A stretch of DNA of 64,000 nucleotides from Streptomonospora nanhaiensis (lineage in GTDB: Bacteria; Actinomycetota; Actinomycetes; Streptosporangiales; Streptosporangiaceae), in contig NZ_JACCFO010000001.1 of NCBI RefSeq assembly GCF_013410565.1, positions 1,426,001-1,490,000 on the forward strand. The letters are read 5' to 3'. The number at the start of each line of letters is the position of its first letter. Within the stretch, counting starts at the first letter, position 1. The position numbers were made by a program, and so were the translations under genes. A model generated the notes under the pieces. It was not told where the DNA came from. It was given only the letters and a program-made list of their open reading frames with translations, and ran no database searches. Shown in pieces: positions 1 to 6,865 of this stretch.

Positions 1-97
1 TGCCGGGCACCGACCCGGGGCCGTGCTCGGGCATGCCCAGCCGGTTGCCGCGGTAGCGGAACGGCGTCTCCTCGGATGCGCCTGTCGTGTCACCCAT
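1..97 (-). CDS. RDD family membrane protein, N-terminal fragment
   Basis: Only the first 32 codons are in the window; the gene continues off the left edge. The leftward reading from ATG at 97 gives MGDTTGASEETPFRYRGNRL, followed by GMPEHGPGSVPG. The segment TPFRYRGNRLG..EHGPGSV is the characteristic start of the RDD-domain membrane protein that sits next to glnA in Streptomyces and relatives. RDD proteins are small multi-pass membrane proteins of unsettled function. The membrane segments themselves lie outside the window. It is divergent from glnA and shares a roughly 290-base spacer with it. No clear ribosome-binding site is seen before the ATG. The family call rests on the short N-terminus plus gene position. 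Confidence 0.7.
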   Translation of the reverse strand, partial: MGDTTGASEETPFRYRGNRLGMPEHGPGSVPG

Positions 98-238
98 GGT
101 CACAACCGTATCGGTGCGGTAGGCGGGTTACGGTCGGGGTAGCGCTCTCGCACATGGCGTCCGCACCGCCGCCCGTGTGTCCGGTTTCACCGCCAAGCGT
201 GCGCGCATGCGCTGTAGGCAGGGAAAACACCGGTCTCC

Positions 239-254
239 GTAACGCCCAAGAAAC
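239..254 (+). promoter_or_regulatory. GlnR-type box upstream of glnA
   Basis: GTAAC, six bases, then GAAAC is an exact match to the gTnAC-n6-GaAAC unit bound by the nitrogen regulator GlnR in Streptomyces. It lies about 130 bases before the glnA start, where GlnR boxes are found in relatives. A weaker partner (GTAGG at 214, GAAAA at 223) precedes it with imperfect spacing. A possible -10 (TAGCGT, 287–292) lies downstream. The rest of 98–386 holds no gene I can support. Confidence 0.65.
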
Positions 255-386
255 ATATGAGACATGGTCCGGAAATCGCCCGCTCCTAGCGTCGTTGCCG
301 TAGCCGGGAGGTTGCGATGTTTAGGTAGGGTTCCGCGACGATGCGGGCAACCGGCCGCGCCTCTTTCACCTGCACGGAGGTAAGTC

Positions 387-1811
387 TTGTTCAGCAGTGC
401 CGAAGAGCTTTTGGCCTTCGCCCGCAACGAGGGCATCAAGTTTCTCGATGTCCGATTCACCGACCTGTTCGGGGCCACGCACCACTTCACGCTCCCCATC
501 GAGCACGTCGACGAGGGGACCTTCGACGAGGGCCTGATGTTCGACGGCTCGTCGATCCGCGGGTTCCAGGCCATCCACGAGTCCGACATGCTCCTGCTGC
601 CGGACGTCACCTCGGCCGTCGTGGACCGGTTCCGCGAGCACCCCACGCTGAACGTCACGTTCTTCGTGCACGACCCCTTCACCCGGGAGTCCTACAGCCG
701 CGACCCGCGCAACGTCGCCCGCAAGGCCGAGGCGTACCTGACCTCGACCGGGATCGCCGACACCGTGTTCTTCGGCCCCGAGGCCGAGTTCTACATCTTC
801 GACGACGTCCGGTTCCAGACCTCGGAGAACGCGAGCTTCTACTACATCGACTCCGTCGAGGGCGCCTGGAACACCGGCACCCGCAACGGCGAGTCGAACC
901 TGGGCTACCGGCCGCGCTACAAGGGCGGCTACTTCCCGGTGGAGCCGGTCGACCACTACAGCGACCTGCGCTCGACCATGGTGCGCAACCTGATCGAGGC
1001 CGGCATCGAGGTCGAGATCCAGCACCACGAGGTCGGCACCGCCGGCCAGGCCGAGATCGACTTCAAGTTCGGCACCCTGCTGAAGTCCGCCGACAACGTG
1101 CAGCTCTACAAGTACATCGTGAAGAACACGGCGTACCAGGCGGGCAAGTCGGTCACCTTCATGCCCAAGCCGGTCTTCGGCGACAACGGCTCGGGCATGC
1201 ACTGCCACCAGAGCCTGTGGAAGGACGGCGCACCGCTGTTCTTCGACGAGTCGGGCTACGCCCAGCTCTCCGACACCGCGCGCTACTACATCGGCGGCCT
1301 GCTCAAGCACGCCCCGGCGCTGCTGGCGTTCACCAACCCGACCATCAACTCCTACCACCGCCTGGTGCCCGGCTTCGAGGCCCCCGTCAACCTCGTGTAC
1401 TCCCAGCGCAACCGCTCGGCGTGCATCCGCATCCCGCTGACCGGGTCCAACCCCAAGGCCAAGCGCCTGGAGTTCCGCGTGCCCGACCCCTCGGCCAACC
1501 CCTACCTCGCGTTCTCCGCGATGCTGATGGCCGGGATCGACGGCATCAAGAACAAGATCGAGCCGCCGGAGCCGGTCGACAAGGACCTCTACGAGCTGCC
1601 CCCGGCCGAGGCCGAGGCCATCGAGAAGGTCCCCGCGTCGCTGGACGCCACGCTGGACGCCCTGGAGGCCGACCACGAGTTCCTGCTCGAGGGCGGTGTC
1701 TTCACCCAGGACCTCATCGAGACCTACGTCGACTACAAGCGCACCGAGGAGATCGACTCCCTGCGGCTGCGCCCGCACCCGCGCGAGTTCGAGCTGTACT
1801 ACGACATCTAG
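387..1811 (+). CDS. glnA: Glutamine synthetase type I (GSI-beta)
   Basis: It condenses glutamate and ammonia to glutamine using ATP, as a cytoplasmic dodecamer. The 474 residues match the actinomycete GlnA length. The N-terminal beta-grasp runs from about residue 15 to 100. The catalytic domain has FDGSSIRG (about 52–59), the FGPEAEF metal/glutamate motif and the [15 protein letters not shown]-region signature near 265–277. The adenylylation site is intact: Tyr402 in DKDLYELPP, so the enzyme should be switched by the neighbouring GlnE. The TTG start at 387 follows GGAGG at 376–380 with normal spacing, and homologues also begin MFxxA. A GlnR box lies upstream, so nitrogen-dependent transcription is likely. 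A strong hairpin follows the stop. Confidence 0.97.
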   Translation: MFSSAEELLAFARNEGIKFLDVRFTDLFGATHHFTLPIEHVDEGTFDEGLMFDGSSIRGFQAIHESDMLLLPDVTSAVVDRFREHPTLNVTFFVHDPFTRESYSRDPRNVARKAEAYLTSTGIADTVFFGPEAEFYIFDDVRFQTSENASFYYIDSVEGAWNTGTRNGESNLGYRPRYKGGYFPVEPVDHYSDLRSTMVRNLIEAGIEVEIQHHEVGTAGQAEIDFKFGTLLKSADNVQLYKYIVKNTAYQAGKSVTFMPKPVFGDNGSGMHCHQSLWKDGAPLFFDESGYAQLSDTARYYIGGLLKHAPALLAFTNPTINSYHRLVPGFEAPVNLVYSQRNRSACIRIPLTGSNPKAKRLEFRVPDPSANPYLAFSAMLMAGIDGIKNKIEPPEPVDKDLYELPPAEAEAIEKVPASLDATLDALEADHEFLLEGGVFTQDLIETYVDYKRTEEIDSLRLRPHPREFELYYDI

Positions 1812-1885
1812 GACAGCTGAGCGCCGCGAGCGCTCGGGCCGGCGCGCTCCCCCGCCTGGGGGCGGGGCGCGCGCCGGCGCGGTGG

Positions 1886-1921
1886 GAGGCCGCCGCCCGC
1901 GTGGACGCGGGCGGCGGCCTC
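1886..1921 (+). terminator. Hairpin terminator after glnA
   Basis: Two perfectly complementary 16-base arms (1886–1901 and 1906–1921) enclose a TGGA loop, 75 bases after the glnA stop. There is no T-run, as is usual in high-GC actinomycetes. The rest of 1812–2173 shows no gene, only the probable glnE promoter near its end. Confidence 0.7.
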
Positions 1922-2136
1922 TCGCGGTCGGCACGGGCGGCCGGCCGGTGCGGCCGGGCCGGCCGAAGGGGAGGAACACCGGACCGCGCCGCGCTGACGT
2001 TGGAGGACGGCCGCCGCGACACGTGCGCGCGGCCCCGCCGATGCCGTGCGGGCCGCCGGGCTCCACCGCGGCGGTGCCGCATAGGTGAACCGGCGGTACC
2101 GGCATTTCGCCCTATCCGGGCCTCCGCGCGGGCGGT

Positions 2137-2142
2137 TACGGT
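2137..2142 (+). promoter_or_regulatory. Possible -10 box for glnE
   Basis: TACGGT lies 7 bases before an in-frame GTG (2150). This is the spacing expected of a leaderless transcript and would give glnE eight extra N-terminal residues. The competing start is ATG 2174, which has its own GGGAG site. Confidence 0.35.
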
Positions 2143-2173
2143 GATCGGCGTGAGGACTCGGGAGACATCCACC

Positions 2174-5100
2174 ATGACGGCAGGGGGACTCGCGCGGCGC
2201 GGATTCGGCGACGCCTCGCGGGCGGTGCGGCTGATGGGCGAGTGCGGTCTGGACGCCGCGCGCCACGCCGCGGTCGTCGACGCGCTGGGCGCCGCACCCG
2301 ACCCCGACCAGGCCCTGCTGGGTCTGGTCCGGCTGCTGGAGACCGGGTCCGAGGCGGCCGAGCTGCTGGAGGCGCTCACCGCCGACCCCGACCTGCGCGC
2401 CCGCCTGGCGGGCGTGCTGGGCGCCAGCGTCGCCCTCACCGACCACCTGGTGCGCCACCCCGGCGACTGGCGGGAGCTGCGCGGTGCCGACGCCGCGCGC
2501 ACCCCCACCGCCGAGGAGCTGCGCGCCGGGCTGCTGCACATCGTCGGCGCCGACCCGCACGCCGCCGCCCCCGTGGCCGCGCCGGAGTGCGACGACCCCG
2601 AGGGGCCCGAGCACGCCCTGCGGGTGGCCTACCACCGGCGGGTGCTGCGCCTGGCCGGGCGCGACCTCACCGGCGCCGCCGACCTGGAGACCGTCGGGGC
2701 CGAGCTGGCCGACCTCGCCGCGGCCGTGCTGGAGGCCGCGCTGGCGATCGCGCGCTCCCGCGCGCCCGCCGAGGCCGCGCTGTGCCGCCTGGCGGTCATC
2801 GGCATGGGCAAGTGCGGCGGCCGGGAGCTCAACTACGTCAGCGACGTCGACGTGGTGTTCGTCGCCGAGCCCGCCGAGGGCGTCGAGGACGACCAGGCGG
2901 CGCAGCGGGCGGCGGCCAGGCTGGCGGCGGAGATGATGCGCATCCCCGCCGAGACCGACAGCGAGGGCACGCTGTGGCAGGTCGACGCCGCGCTGCGCCC
3001 CGAGGGCCGCAACGGCCCGCTGGTGCGCCCGCTGTCGGGCCACGTCGCCTACTACCAGCGCTGGGCCAAGACCTGGGAGTTCCAGGCGCTGCTCAAGGCC
3101 CGGCCCGTGGCCGGCGACCCCGAGCTGGGCGCCGCCTACCTGGCCGAGATCGAGCCGCTGGTGTGGAAGGCGGCCAGCCGGCCCAACTTCGTCGACGACG
3201 TGCAGGCGATGCGCCGGCGCGTGGTCGCCCACATCCCCGCCGCGGAGGCCGAGCGCGAGATCAAGCTGGGCCGCGGCGGGCTGCGCGACATCGAGTTCTC
3301 CGTGCAGCTGCTCCAGCTCGTCCACGGGCGCAGCGATCCCGCGCTGCGCTCGGGCAACACCCTGGAGGCGCTGGCGGCGCTCTCGGGCGGCGGCTACGTC
3401 GGCCGCGAGGACGCCGGCGGGCTGGCCGACGCCTACCGGTTCCTGCGGCGGGTGGAGCACCTGCTCCAGCTCAGCCGGCTGCGCCGCACCCACCTGCTGC
3501 CCGACCCCGCCGGCGCCGACGGGCCCGACCAGCTGCGCCGCCTGGGCCGGGCGCTGGGGTTCACCGCCAACCCGGTGACCGACCTGATGGCGGCGTGGCG
3601 GCGGGTGGCCGGCGAGGTCCGCCGGCTGCACGAGAAGCTGTTCTACCGGCCGCTGCTGCACGCGGTGGCGCGGCTGCCCGACAGCGAGGCCCGGCTGACC
3701 CTGGAGCAGGCGGGCGAGCGGCTCAGCGCGCTGGGGTTCGCCGACTCCGCCGGCGCCCTGCGCCACCTGGAGGCGCTGACCTCGGGGCTGTCGCGGCGGG
3801 CCGCCATCCAGCGGACGCTGCTGCCGGTGATGCTGGAGTGGTTCGCCGACGCCCCCGACCCCGACGCCGGCCTGCTGGGGTTCCGCCAGGTCAGCGAGGC
3901 GCTGGGCGGCACGCCGTGGTACCTGCGGCTGCTGCGCGACGACGTGCGGGTGGCCGAGCGCATGGCGTGGCTGCTGGGTACCAGCCGCTACGTCACCGAG
4001 CTGCTGCTGCGCGCGCCGGAGTCGGTGGCGGTGCTGGCCGACGACGCCGACCTCGCCGCGCGCCCGGTGGCGGCGCTGATGGCCGAGGCCGACGCCGCGC
4101 TTCGCCGGCACGACTCCGCCGAGAACGCGGTGGCGGCGGTGCGGGCGCTGCGCCGCCGCGAACTGCTGCGCACGGCGGTCGCCGACCTGCTGGACGTCGC
4201 GCCGGTGGACGCGGTGGGCGAGGCGCTGACCGACATCTCGGCGGTGACCATCGAGGCGGCGCTGCGCGCGGCATCGGACGTGGTGGCGGCCCAGCGCGGC
4301 GAGGAGCTGTGCACGCGGCTGTGCGTGGTGGCGATGGGCCGGTTCGGCGGCCGGGAGCTGTCCTACGCCAGCGACGCCGACGTGCTGTTCGTGCACGAGC
4401 CGCTGCCGGGCGCCGACCCGGTGGCCGCCACCGAGACCGCCGGCGCGCTGGTGCGCGAGCTGCGGCGGCTGCTGGAGATGCCGGCGGTGGACCCGCCGCT
4501 GCGGCTGGACGCCGACCTGCGGCCCGAGGGCAAGAGCGGGGCCATGGTGCGCACCCTGGACTCCTACGCGGCCTACTACCGGCGCTGGTCCTCGCCGTGG
4601 GAGAGCCAGGCGCTGCTGCGGGCCTTCCCGATCGCCGGGGACCCCGGGGTGGGGGCGCGCTTCACCGCGCTGGTCGACCCGCTGCGCTACCCCGAGGGCG
4701 GTGTGGACGAGCGCGCGGTGCGCGAGATCCGCACGCTGAAGGCGCGGATGGAGGCCGAGCGGCTGCCGCGCGGCGCCGACCCCGCCCTGCACACCAAGCT
4801 GGGCCGGGGCGGACTGTCGGACGTGGAGTGGGTGGCCCAGCTGCTCCAGCTGCGCCACGCGGCGCGGGTGCCCGCGCTGCGCACCACGGGCACGCTGAAG
4901 GCGCTGGACGCGGCGGTGGACCACGGGCTGCTCGACCCCGACGACGGGGCGGTGCTGGAGACGGCGTGGCGGCTGGCGGCCCGGGTGCGGGGCGCCGTCA
5001 TGCTGGTGCGCGGCCGCCCCTCGGACTCGGTGCCGACCTCGCTGCGCGACCAGACGACGCTGGCCGGGGCGCTGGGCTACCGCGAGGAGGACGACGAGGG

Positions 5101-5185
5101 CCCGGCCGGGCAGCTCCTCCAGGACTACCGCCAGGCCACCCGCCGCGCCCGCGCGGTGATGGAGCGGGTGTTCTACGACGACTGA
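2174..5185 (+). CDS. glnE: Bifunctional glutamine synthetase adenylyltransferase/deadenylase
   Basis: It adds AMP to, or removes AMP from, the glutamine synthetase tyrosine according to nitrogen status. The 1003 residues contain the expected duplicated nucleotidyltransferase folds. The N-terminal deadenylase motif GMGKCGGRELNYVSDVDVVF starts near residue 210. The C-terminal adenylylase motif AMGRFGGRELSYASDADVLF starts near residue 719. Both keep the G-G-R-E and D-x-D metal residues, so both activities should be present. ATG 2174 has GGGAG at 2160–2164 nine bases upstream and matches the family N-terminus; GTG 2150 is an alternative. It sits 362 bases after glnA with a terminator between, so it probably has its own promoter. 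Tyr402 of the adjacent GlnA is its expected substrate. Confidence 0.96.
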   Translation: MTAGGLARRGFGDASRAVRLMGECGLDAARHAAVVDALGAAPDPDQALLGLVRLLETGSEAAELLEALTADPDLRARLAGVLGASVALTDHLVRHPGDWRELRGADAARTPTAEELRAGLLHIVGADPHAAAPVAAPECDDPEGPEHALRVAYHRRVLRLAGRDLTGAADLETVGAELADLAAAVLEAALAIARSRAPAEAALCRLAVIGMGKCGGRELNYVSDVDVVFVAEPAEGVEDDQAAQRAAARLAAEMMRIPAETDSEGTLWQVDAALRPEGRNGPLVRPLSGHVAYYQRWAKTWEFQALLKARPVAGDPELGAAYLAEIEPLVWKAASRPNFVDDVQAMRRRVVAHIPAAEAEREIKLGRGGLRDIEFSVQLLQLVHGRSDPALRSGNTLEALAALSGGGYVGREDAGGLADAYRFLRRVEHLLQLSRLRRTHLLPDPAGADGPDQLRRLGRALGFTANPVTDLMAAWRRVAGEVRRLHEKLFYRPLLHAVARLPDSEARLTLEQAGERLSALGFADSAGALRHLEALTSGLSRRAAIQRTLLPVMLEWFADAPDPDAGLLGFRQVSEALGGTPWYLRLLRDDVRVAERMAWLLGTSRYVTELLLRAPESVAVLADDADLAARPVAALMAEADAALRRHDSAENAVAAVRALRRRELLRTAVADLLDVAPVDAVGEALTDISAVTIEAALRAASDVVAAQRGEELCTRLCVVAMGRFGGRELSYASDADVLFVHEPLPGADPVAATETAGALVRELRRLLEMPAVDPPLRLDADLRPEGKSGAMVRTLDSYAAYYRRWSSPWESQALLRAFPIAGDPGVGARFTALVDPLRYPEGGVDERAVREIRTLKARMEAERLPRGADPALHTKLGRGGLSDVEWVAQLLQLRHAARVPALRTTGTLKALDAAVDHGLLDPDDGAVLETAWRLAARVRGAVMLVRGRPSDSVPTSLRDQTTLAGALGYREEDDEGPAGQLLQDYRQATRRARAVMERVFYDD

Positions 5186-5209
5186 GTCGGCGGAGGGTGC
5201 CGGAGTATT

Positions 5210-5241
5210 GGGCCCGCCGGCCGCGGTGCGGCGGGCGGGCC
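5210..5241. terminator. Imperfect GC hairpin between convergent genes
   Basis: GGCCCGCCG (5211–5219) can pair with a CGGCGGG..GGCC arm ending at 5241, with a small bulge. It lies between the 3' ends of glnE and the leftward membrane gene and could serve both. Neither arm is perfect. Confidence 0.35.
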
Positions 5242-5301
5242 GGTCGGGGGACGAAGGGGTGGGCCGGGGGCGCCGGCCGGGGCGCGCCGGGGTGGAGGGG
5301 G

Positions 5302-5637
5302 TCAGACGAAGACGGCCACGGCGACGTTGACGACCGCCAGCGCCCCCGCGGCGATGGCCAGCCGGGTGCTGGGCCTGCGGACGTTCAGCACGGCGACGAC
5401 CACGACCGCCACGGCCACCACGAGCTTGACGGCGATCTTGACGTGGTTGACCGCGTCGTCGCCCATCTCGGCCACGCCCACCAGCAGCAGGCCGGTCACC
5501 AACTGCAGCAGCGAGCTGTGCAGGATCGCCTTGGGCGAGGCCTTGTGCCCCGTGATGAGCTGCATCAGGAAGCCGGCGATGATTCCGGCCATCCCGAGCA
5601 GGTGCAGGAAGACGAGCACCGAGTTGATGATTTCCAT
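5302..5637 (-). CDS. Small four-helix membrane protein
   Basis: The 111 residues form four hydrophobic segments (about 5–25, 42–60, 67–84 and 92–111) with a short basic loop (GHKASPK) between the first two. I recognise it as a conserved actinobacterial integral membrane protein of unknown function, with a typical start of MEIIxxVLxFLHLxG and an internal NHxKIAVKL. No enzymatic motif is visible. The ATG at 5637 is preceded by GGGGG a few bases upstream. The most informative feature is a perfect 17-base palindrome (5650–5666) 13 bases before the start codon, which looks like a repressor operator. A degenerate copy lies before the CopD–CtaG locus at 45 kb, so the two may share a regulator. Confidence 0.85.
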   Translation of the reverse strand: MEIINSVLVFLHLLGMAGIIAGFLMQLITGHKASPKAILHSSLLQLVTGLLLVGVAEMGDDAVNHVKIAVKLVVAVAVVVVAVLNVRRPSTRLAIAAGALAVVNVAVAVFV

Positions 5638-5649
5638 GGCCCCCGAGCC

Positions 5650-5666
5650 TACTACAGGCTGTAGTA
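5650..5666 (-). promoter_or_regulatory. Palindromic operator, TACTACA-N3-TGTAGTA
   Basis: The site is a perfect palindrome of 8 + 1 + 8 bases, 13 bases upstream of the leftward membrane-protein start. The TACA...TGTA core resembles operators of BlaI/MecI/CopY-type winged-helix repressors. A related site is at 45146–45162. The regulator is not in the window. Confidence 0.6.
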
Positions 5667-5767
5667 ATCCATTTCCCGGGTGACGCGGAGGCGGTCCGGG
5701 CGTATTCCGGTGAGCCGGGTCCCCACGGGTCGTCTCGCTACGTAGTGGGCCAGGAGTTGGAGAAGTG

Positions 5768-5927
5768 ATGGGTGAGCCGCTCTGCGGATACGCCGAAGCC
5801 CCGCTGATCCCCCGTGCGCGCCCACGCCGGCCGGGCTGAGAGCCGCCGTCGCCAAGCTCGCCCCCTCCCGGCTCTGAAGGAGATCGGCAGGATCATCCGC
5901 AAGGTCGAAGCGGAGCTGCGTGGTTGA
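5768..5927 (+). pseudogene. Decayed antitoxin-like gene
   Basis: ATG 5768 follows GGAG/GGAGA and opens MGEPLCGYAEAPLIPRARP, then stops at a frameshift. In the next frame GLRAAVAKLAPSRL follows, and directly after it, in a further frame, LKEIGRIIRKVEAELRG up to a TGA at 5925–5927. The pieces look like the beginning and end of a short actinobacterial protein that I recall as the first member of a toxin-antitoxin-like pair, with the middle (tens of residues) deleted. It overlaps the next decayed gene by four bases (TTGA), the typical coupling of such pairs. The family assignment is from memory of the LRAAVA.LAPSRL motif, so it is tentative. The frame breaks are directly visible. Confidence 0.5.
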
Positions 5928-6177
5928 CCGGGTGGACATGGGTCTACGACCCGGCTGACATCGCCCGCGGACTTCCCCCGGCGCTCTTGCCGAGGTCGAG
6001 CGCATAGCGGCCGAACTCGCGTTCCCGGGCGCGGACGCCGACCATGTCGGCGCCCCGGAGCACCGCAGCGGCGGCCTGCGGGAGTCCCCCCTGATCGGCG
6101 GGCGGAGACATGTCTACTTCACCCTCGCCCATCACCGCGATGAGACCGTGATCGCCAACATCGTCTTCCTGGACTGA
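5924..6177 (+). pseudogene. Frameshifted toxin-like gene
   Basis: From TTG 5924 the reading is MTGWTWVYDPADIARGLPPAL and then fails. Shifting the frame near 5993 restores AEVERIAAELAFPGADADHV, and later GGRRHVYFTLAHHRDETVIA, up to TGA at 6175–6177. The two halves join into one about 85-residue protein of the small basic type that pairs with the gene above (WTWVYDPAD start, aromatic and basic C-terminus). One missing base in the run CTCTTGCCGAG explains the break. It is probably inactive. A sequencing error is the alternative explanation, but the partner gene is damaged too. Confidence 0.55.
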
Positions 6178-6234
6178 CCCCCTTGGTCTCCCACGACCGA
6201 CGGCATGGTCCTTCGTGGCCGCAAGCCGGCGCAC

Positions 6235-6309
6235 CGCCTTATCCGCGGACCGCCCCGTCGGAGGCGGTCTTAGCCCCGCGTCCGAAGCCTCGGGGCCTTG
6301 GATAAGGCG
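6235..6309 (+). ncRNA. Possible three-way-junction RNA element
   Basis: A 10-base outer stem (6235–6244 with 6300–6309) encloses two perfect hairpins: 6248–6254 with 6263–6269 (7 pairs, 8-base loop) and 6273–6278 with 6291–6296 (6 pairs). Junction strands are only 3 bases each. It lies 95 bases before a small gene and could be a leader RNA. It matches no riboswitch class I can recall. In a GC-rich genome such pairing can arise by chance. Confidence 0.3.
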
Positions 6310-6403
6310 TTCGCCCGATGCCGGCGGCCCGGTCTTACGGCGAGTCTGGGACCACTGAGGCCGCGGCGGTCCACGACCGCGGCCGGACGTGGAGGGACAC
6401 ACC

Positions 6404-6688
6404 ATGTACGGCATCCACCCGGACTTCCAGCGGGCCGTGGTCGAGGACCGGGCGGCGCGCCTCCAGCGCGAGGCGCACCTGAGCGCGCTGGTCCGCACCA
6501 CCCGGGCCGCCGCCAAGGCGGCGCGGGCCCTGCGGCGCGGCGAGGACGGGCCCGAGGGCGGCCAGGCCCGCCGGCGCCCGGCCACCCCGCCCGCGGCGCC
6601 CGAGGCGGTGCCCGCCCGGCCCGCCGCCGCCCGCGAGGCCGGCACCGTCCCCGCCGGCGGCGCGGCCAAGGTCCCCGCCGGGTGCTGA
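6404..6688 (+). CDS. Small hypothetical protein, Ala/Pro/Arg-rich tail
   Basis: The 94-residue product begins MYGIHPDFQRAVVEDRAARL and continues as a charged helix (REAHLSALVRTTRAAAKAAR). After that comes a low-complexity tail rich in Ala, Pro and Arg, with a terminal Cys. The HPDFxRAVVxDRxxRLxREA N-terminus resembles short actinobacterial proteins of unknown function. No signal peptide or membrane segment is visible. ATG 6404 has an excellent GGAGGG (6391–6396) 7 bases upstream, better than the in-frame GTG at 6389. It lies between the possible folded RNA and the LuxR-type regulator, in the same direction as the regulator. A link with either is only positional. Confidence 0.7.
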   Translation: MYGIHPDFQRAVVEDRAARLQREAHLSALVRTTRAAAKAARALRRGEDGPEGGQARRRPATPPAAPEAVPARPAAAREAGTVPAGGAAKVPAGC

Positions 6689-6852
6689 GCCGCGGCCCGC
6701 GCCCGGCCGGGGCCGTCCGGTCCCGGCCGCCCGCACCGGCCGCCGCTCCCGACCCGGTCCACCTCACCACCTGCGCCCGGCCCCGTGCGGCGAGGCGGCC
6801 GAGCGCCGGTGCGCTCCGCAGAATGAAATAGCAAAAAGTCCGCACCGGACTG

Positions 6853-6858
6853 CATACT
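6853..6858 (+). promoter_or_regulatory. -10 box for the LuxR regulator, probably leaderless
   Basis: The hexamer CATACT, preceded by TG, ends 7 bases before ATG 6866. There is no ribosome-binding site, and an unusually A-rich stretch (about 6821–6838) lies upstream. Confidence 0.45.
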
Positions 6859-6865
6859 GGACAGC

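Noticed and set aside
1808-4924. A long minus-strand frame opposite glnE
   Set aside because: It is antisense to glnE with no start site, domain or codon bias of its own. The same applies to the long frames opposite the LuxR regulator, sbcC, the P450 and the CopD–CtaG gene.
341-5185. A 1614-codon open frame spanning glnA and glnE
   Set aside because: The first 611 codons are the out-of-frame shadow of glnA; only the part from about 2150–2174 is glnE. Long shadow frames are expected at this GC content.
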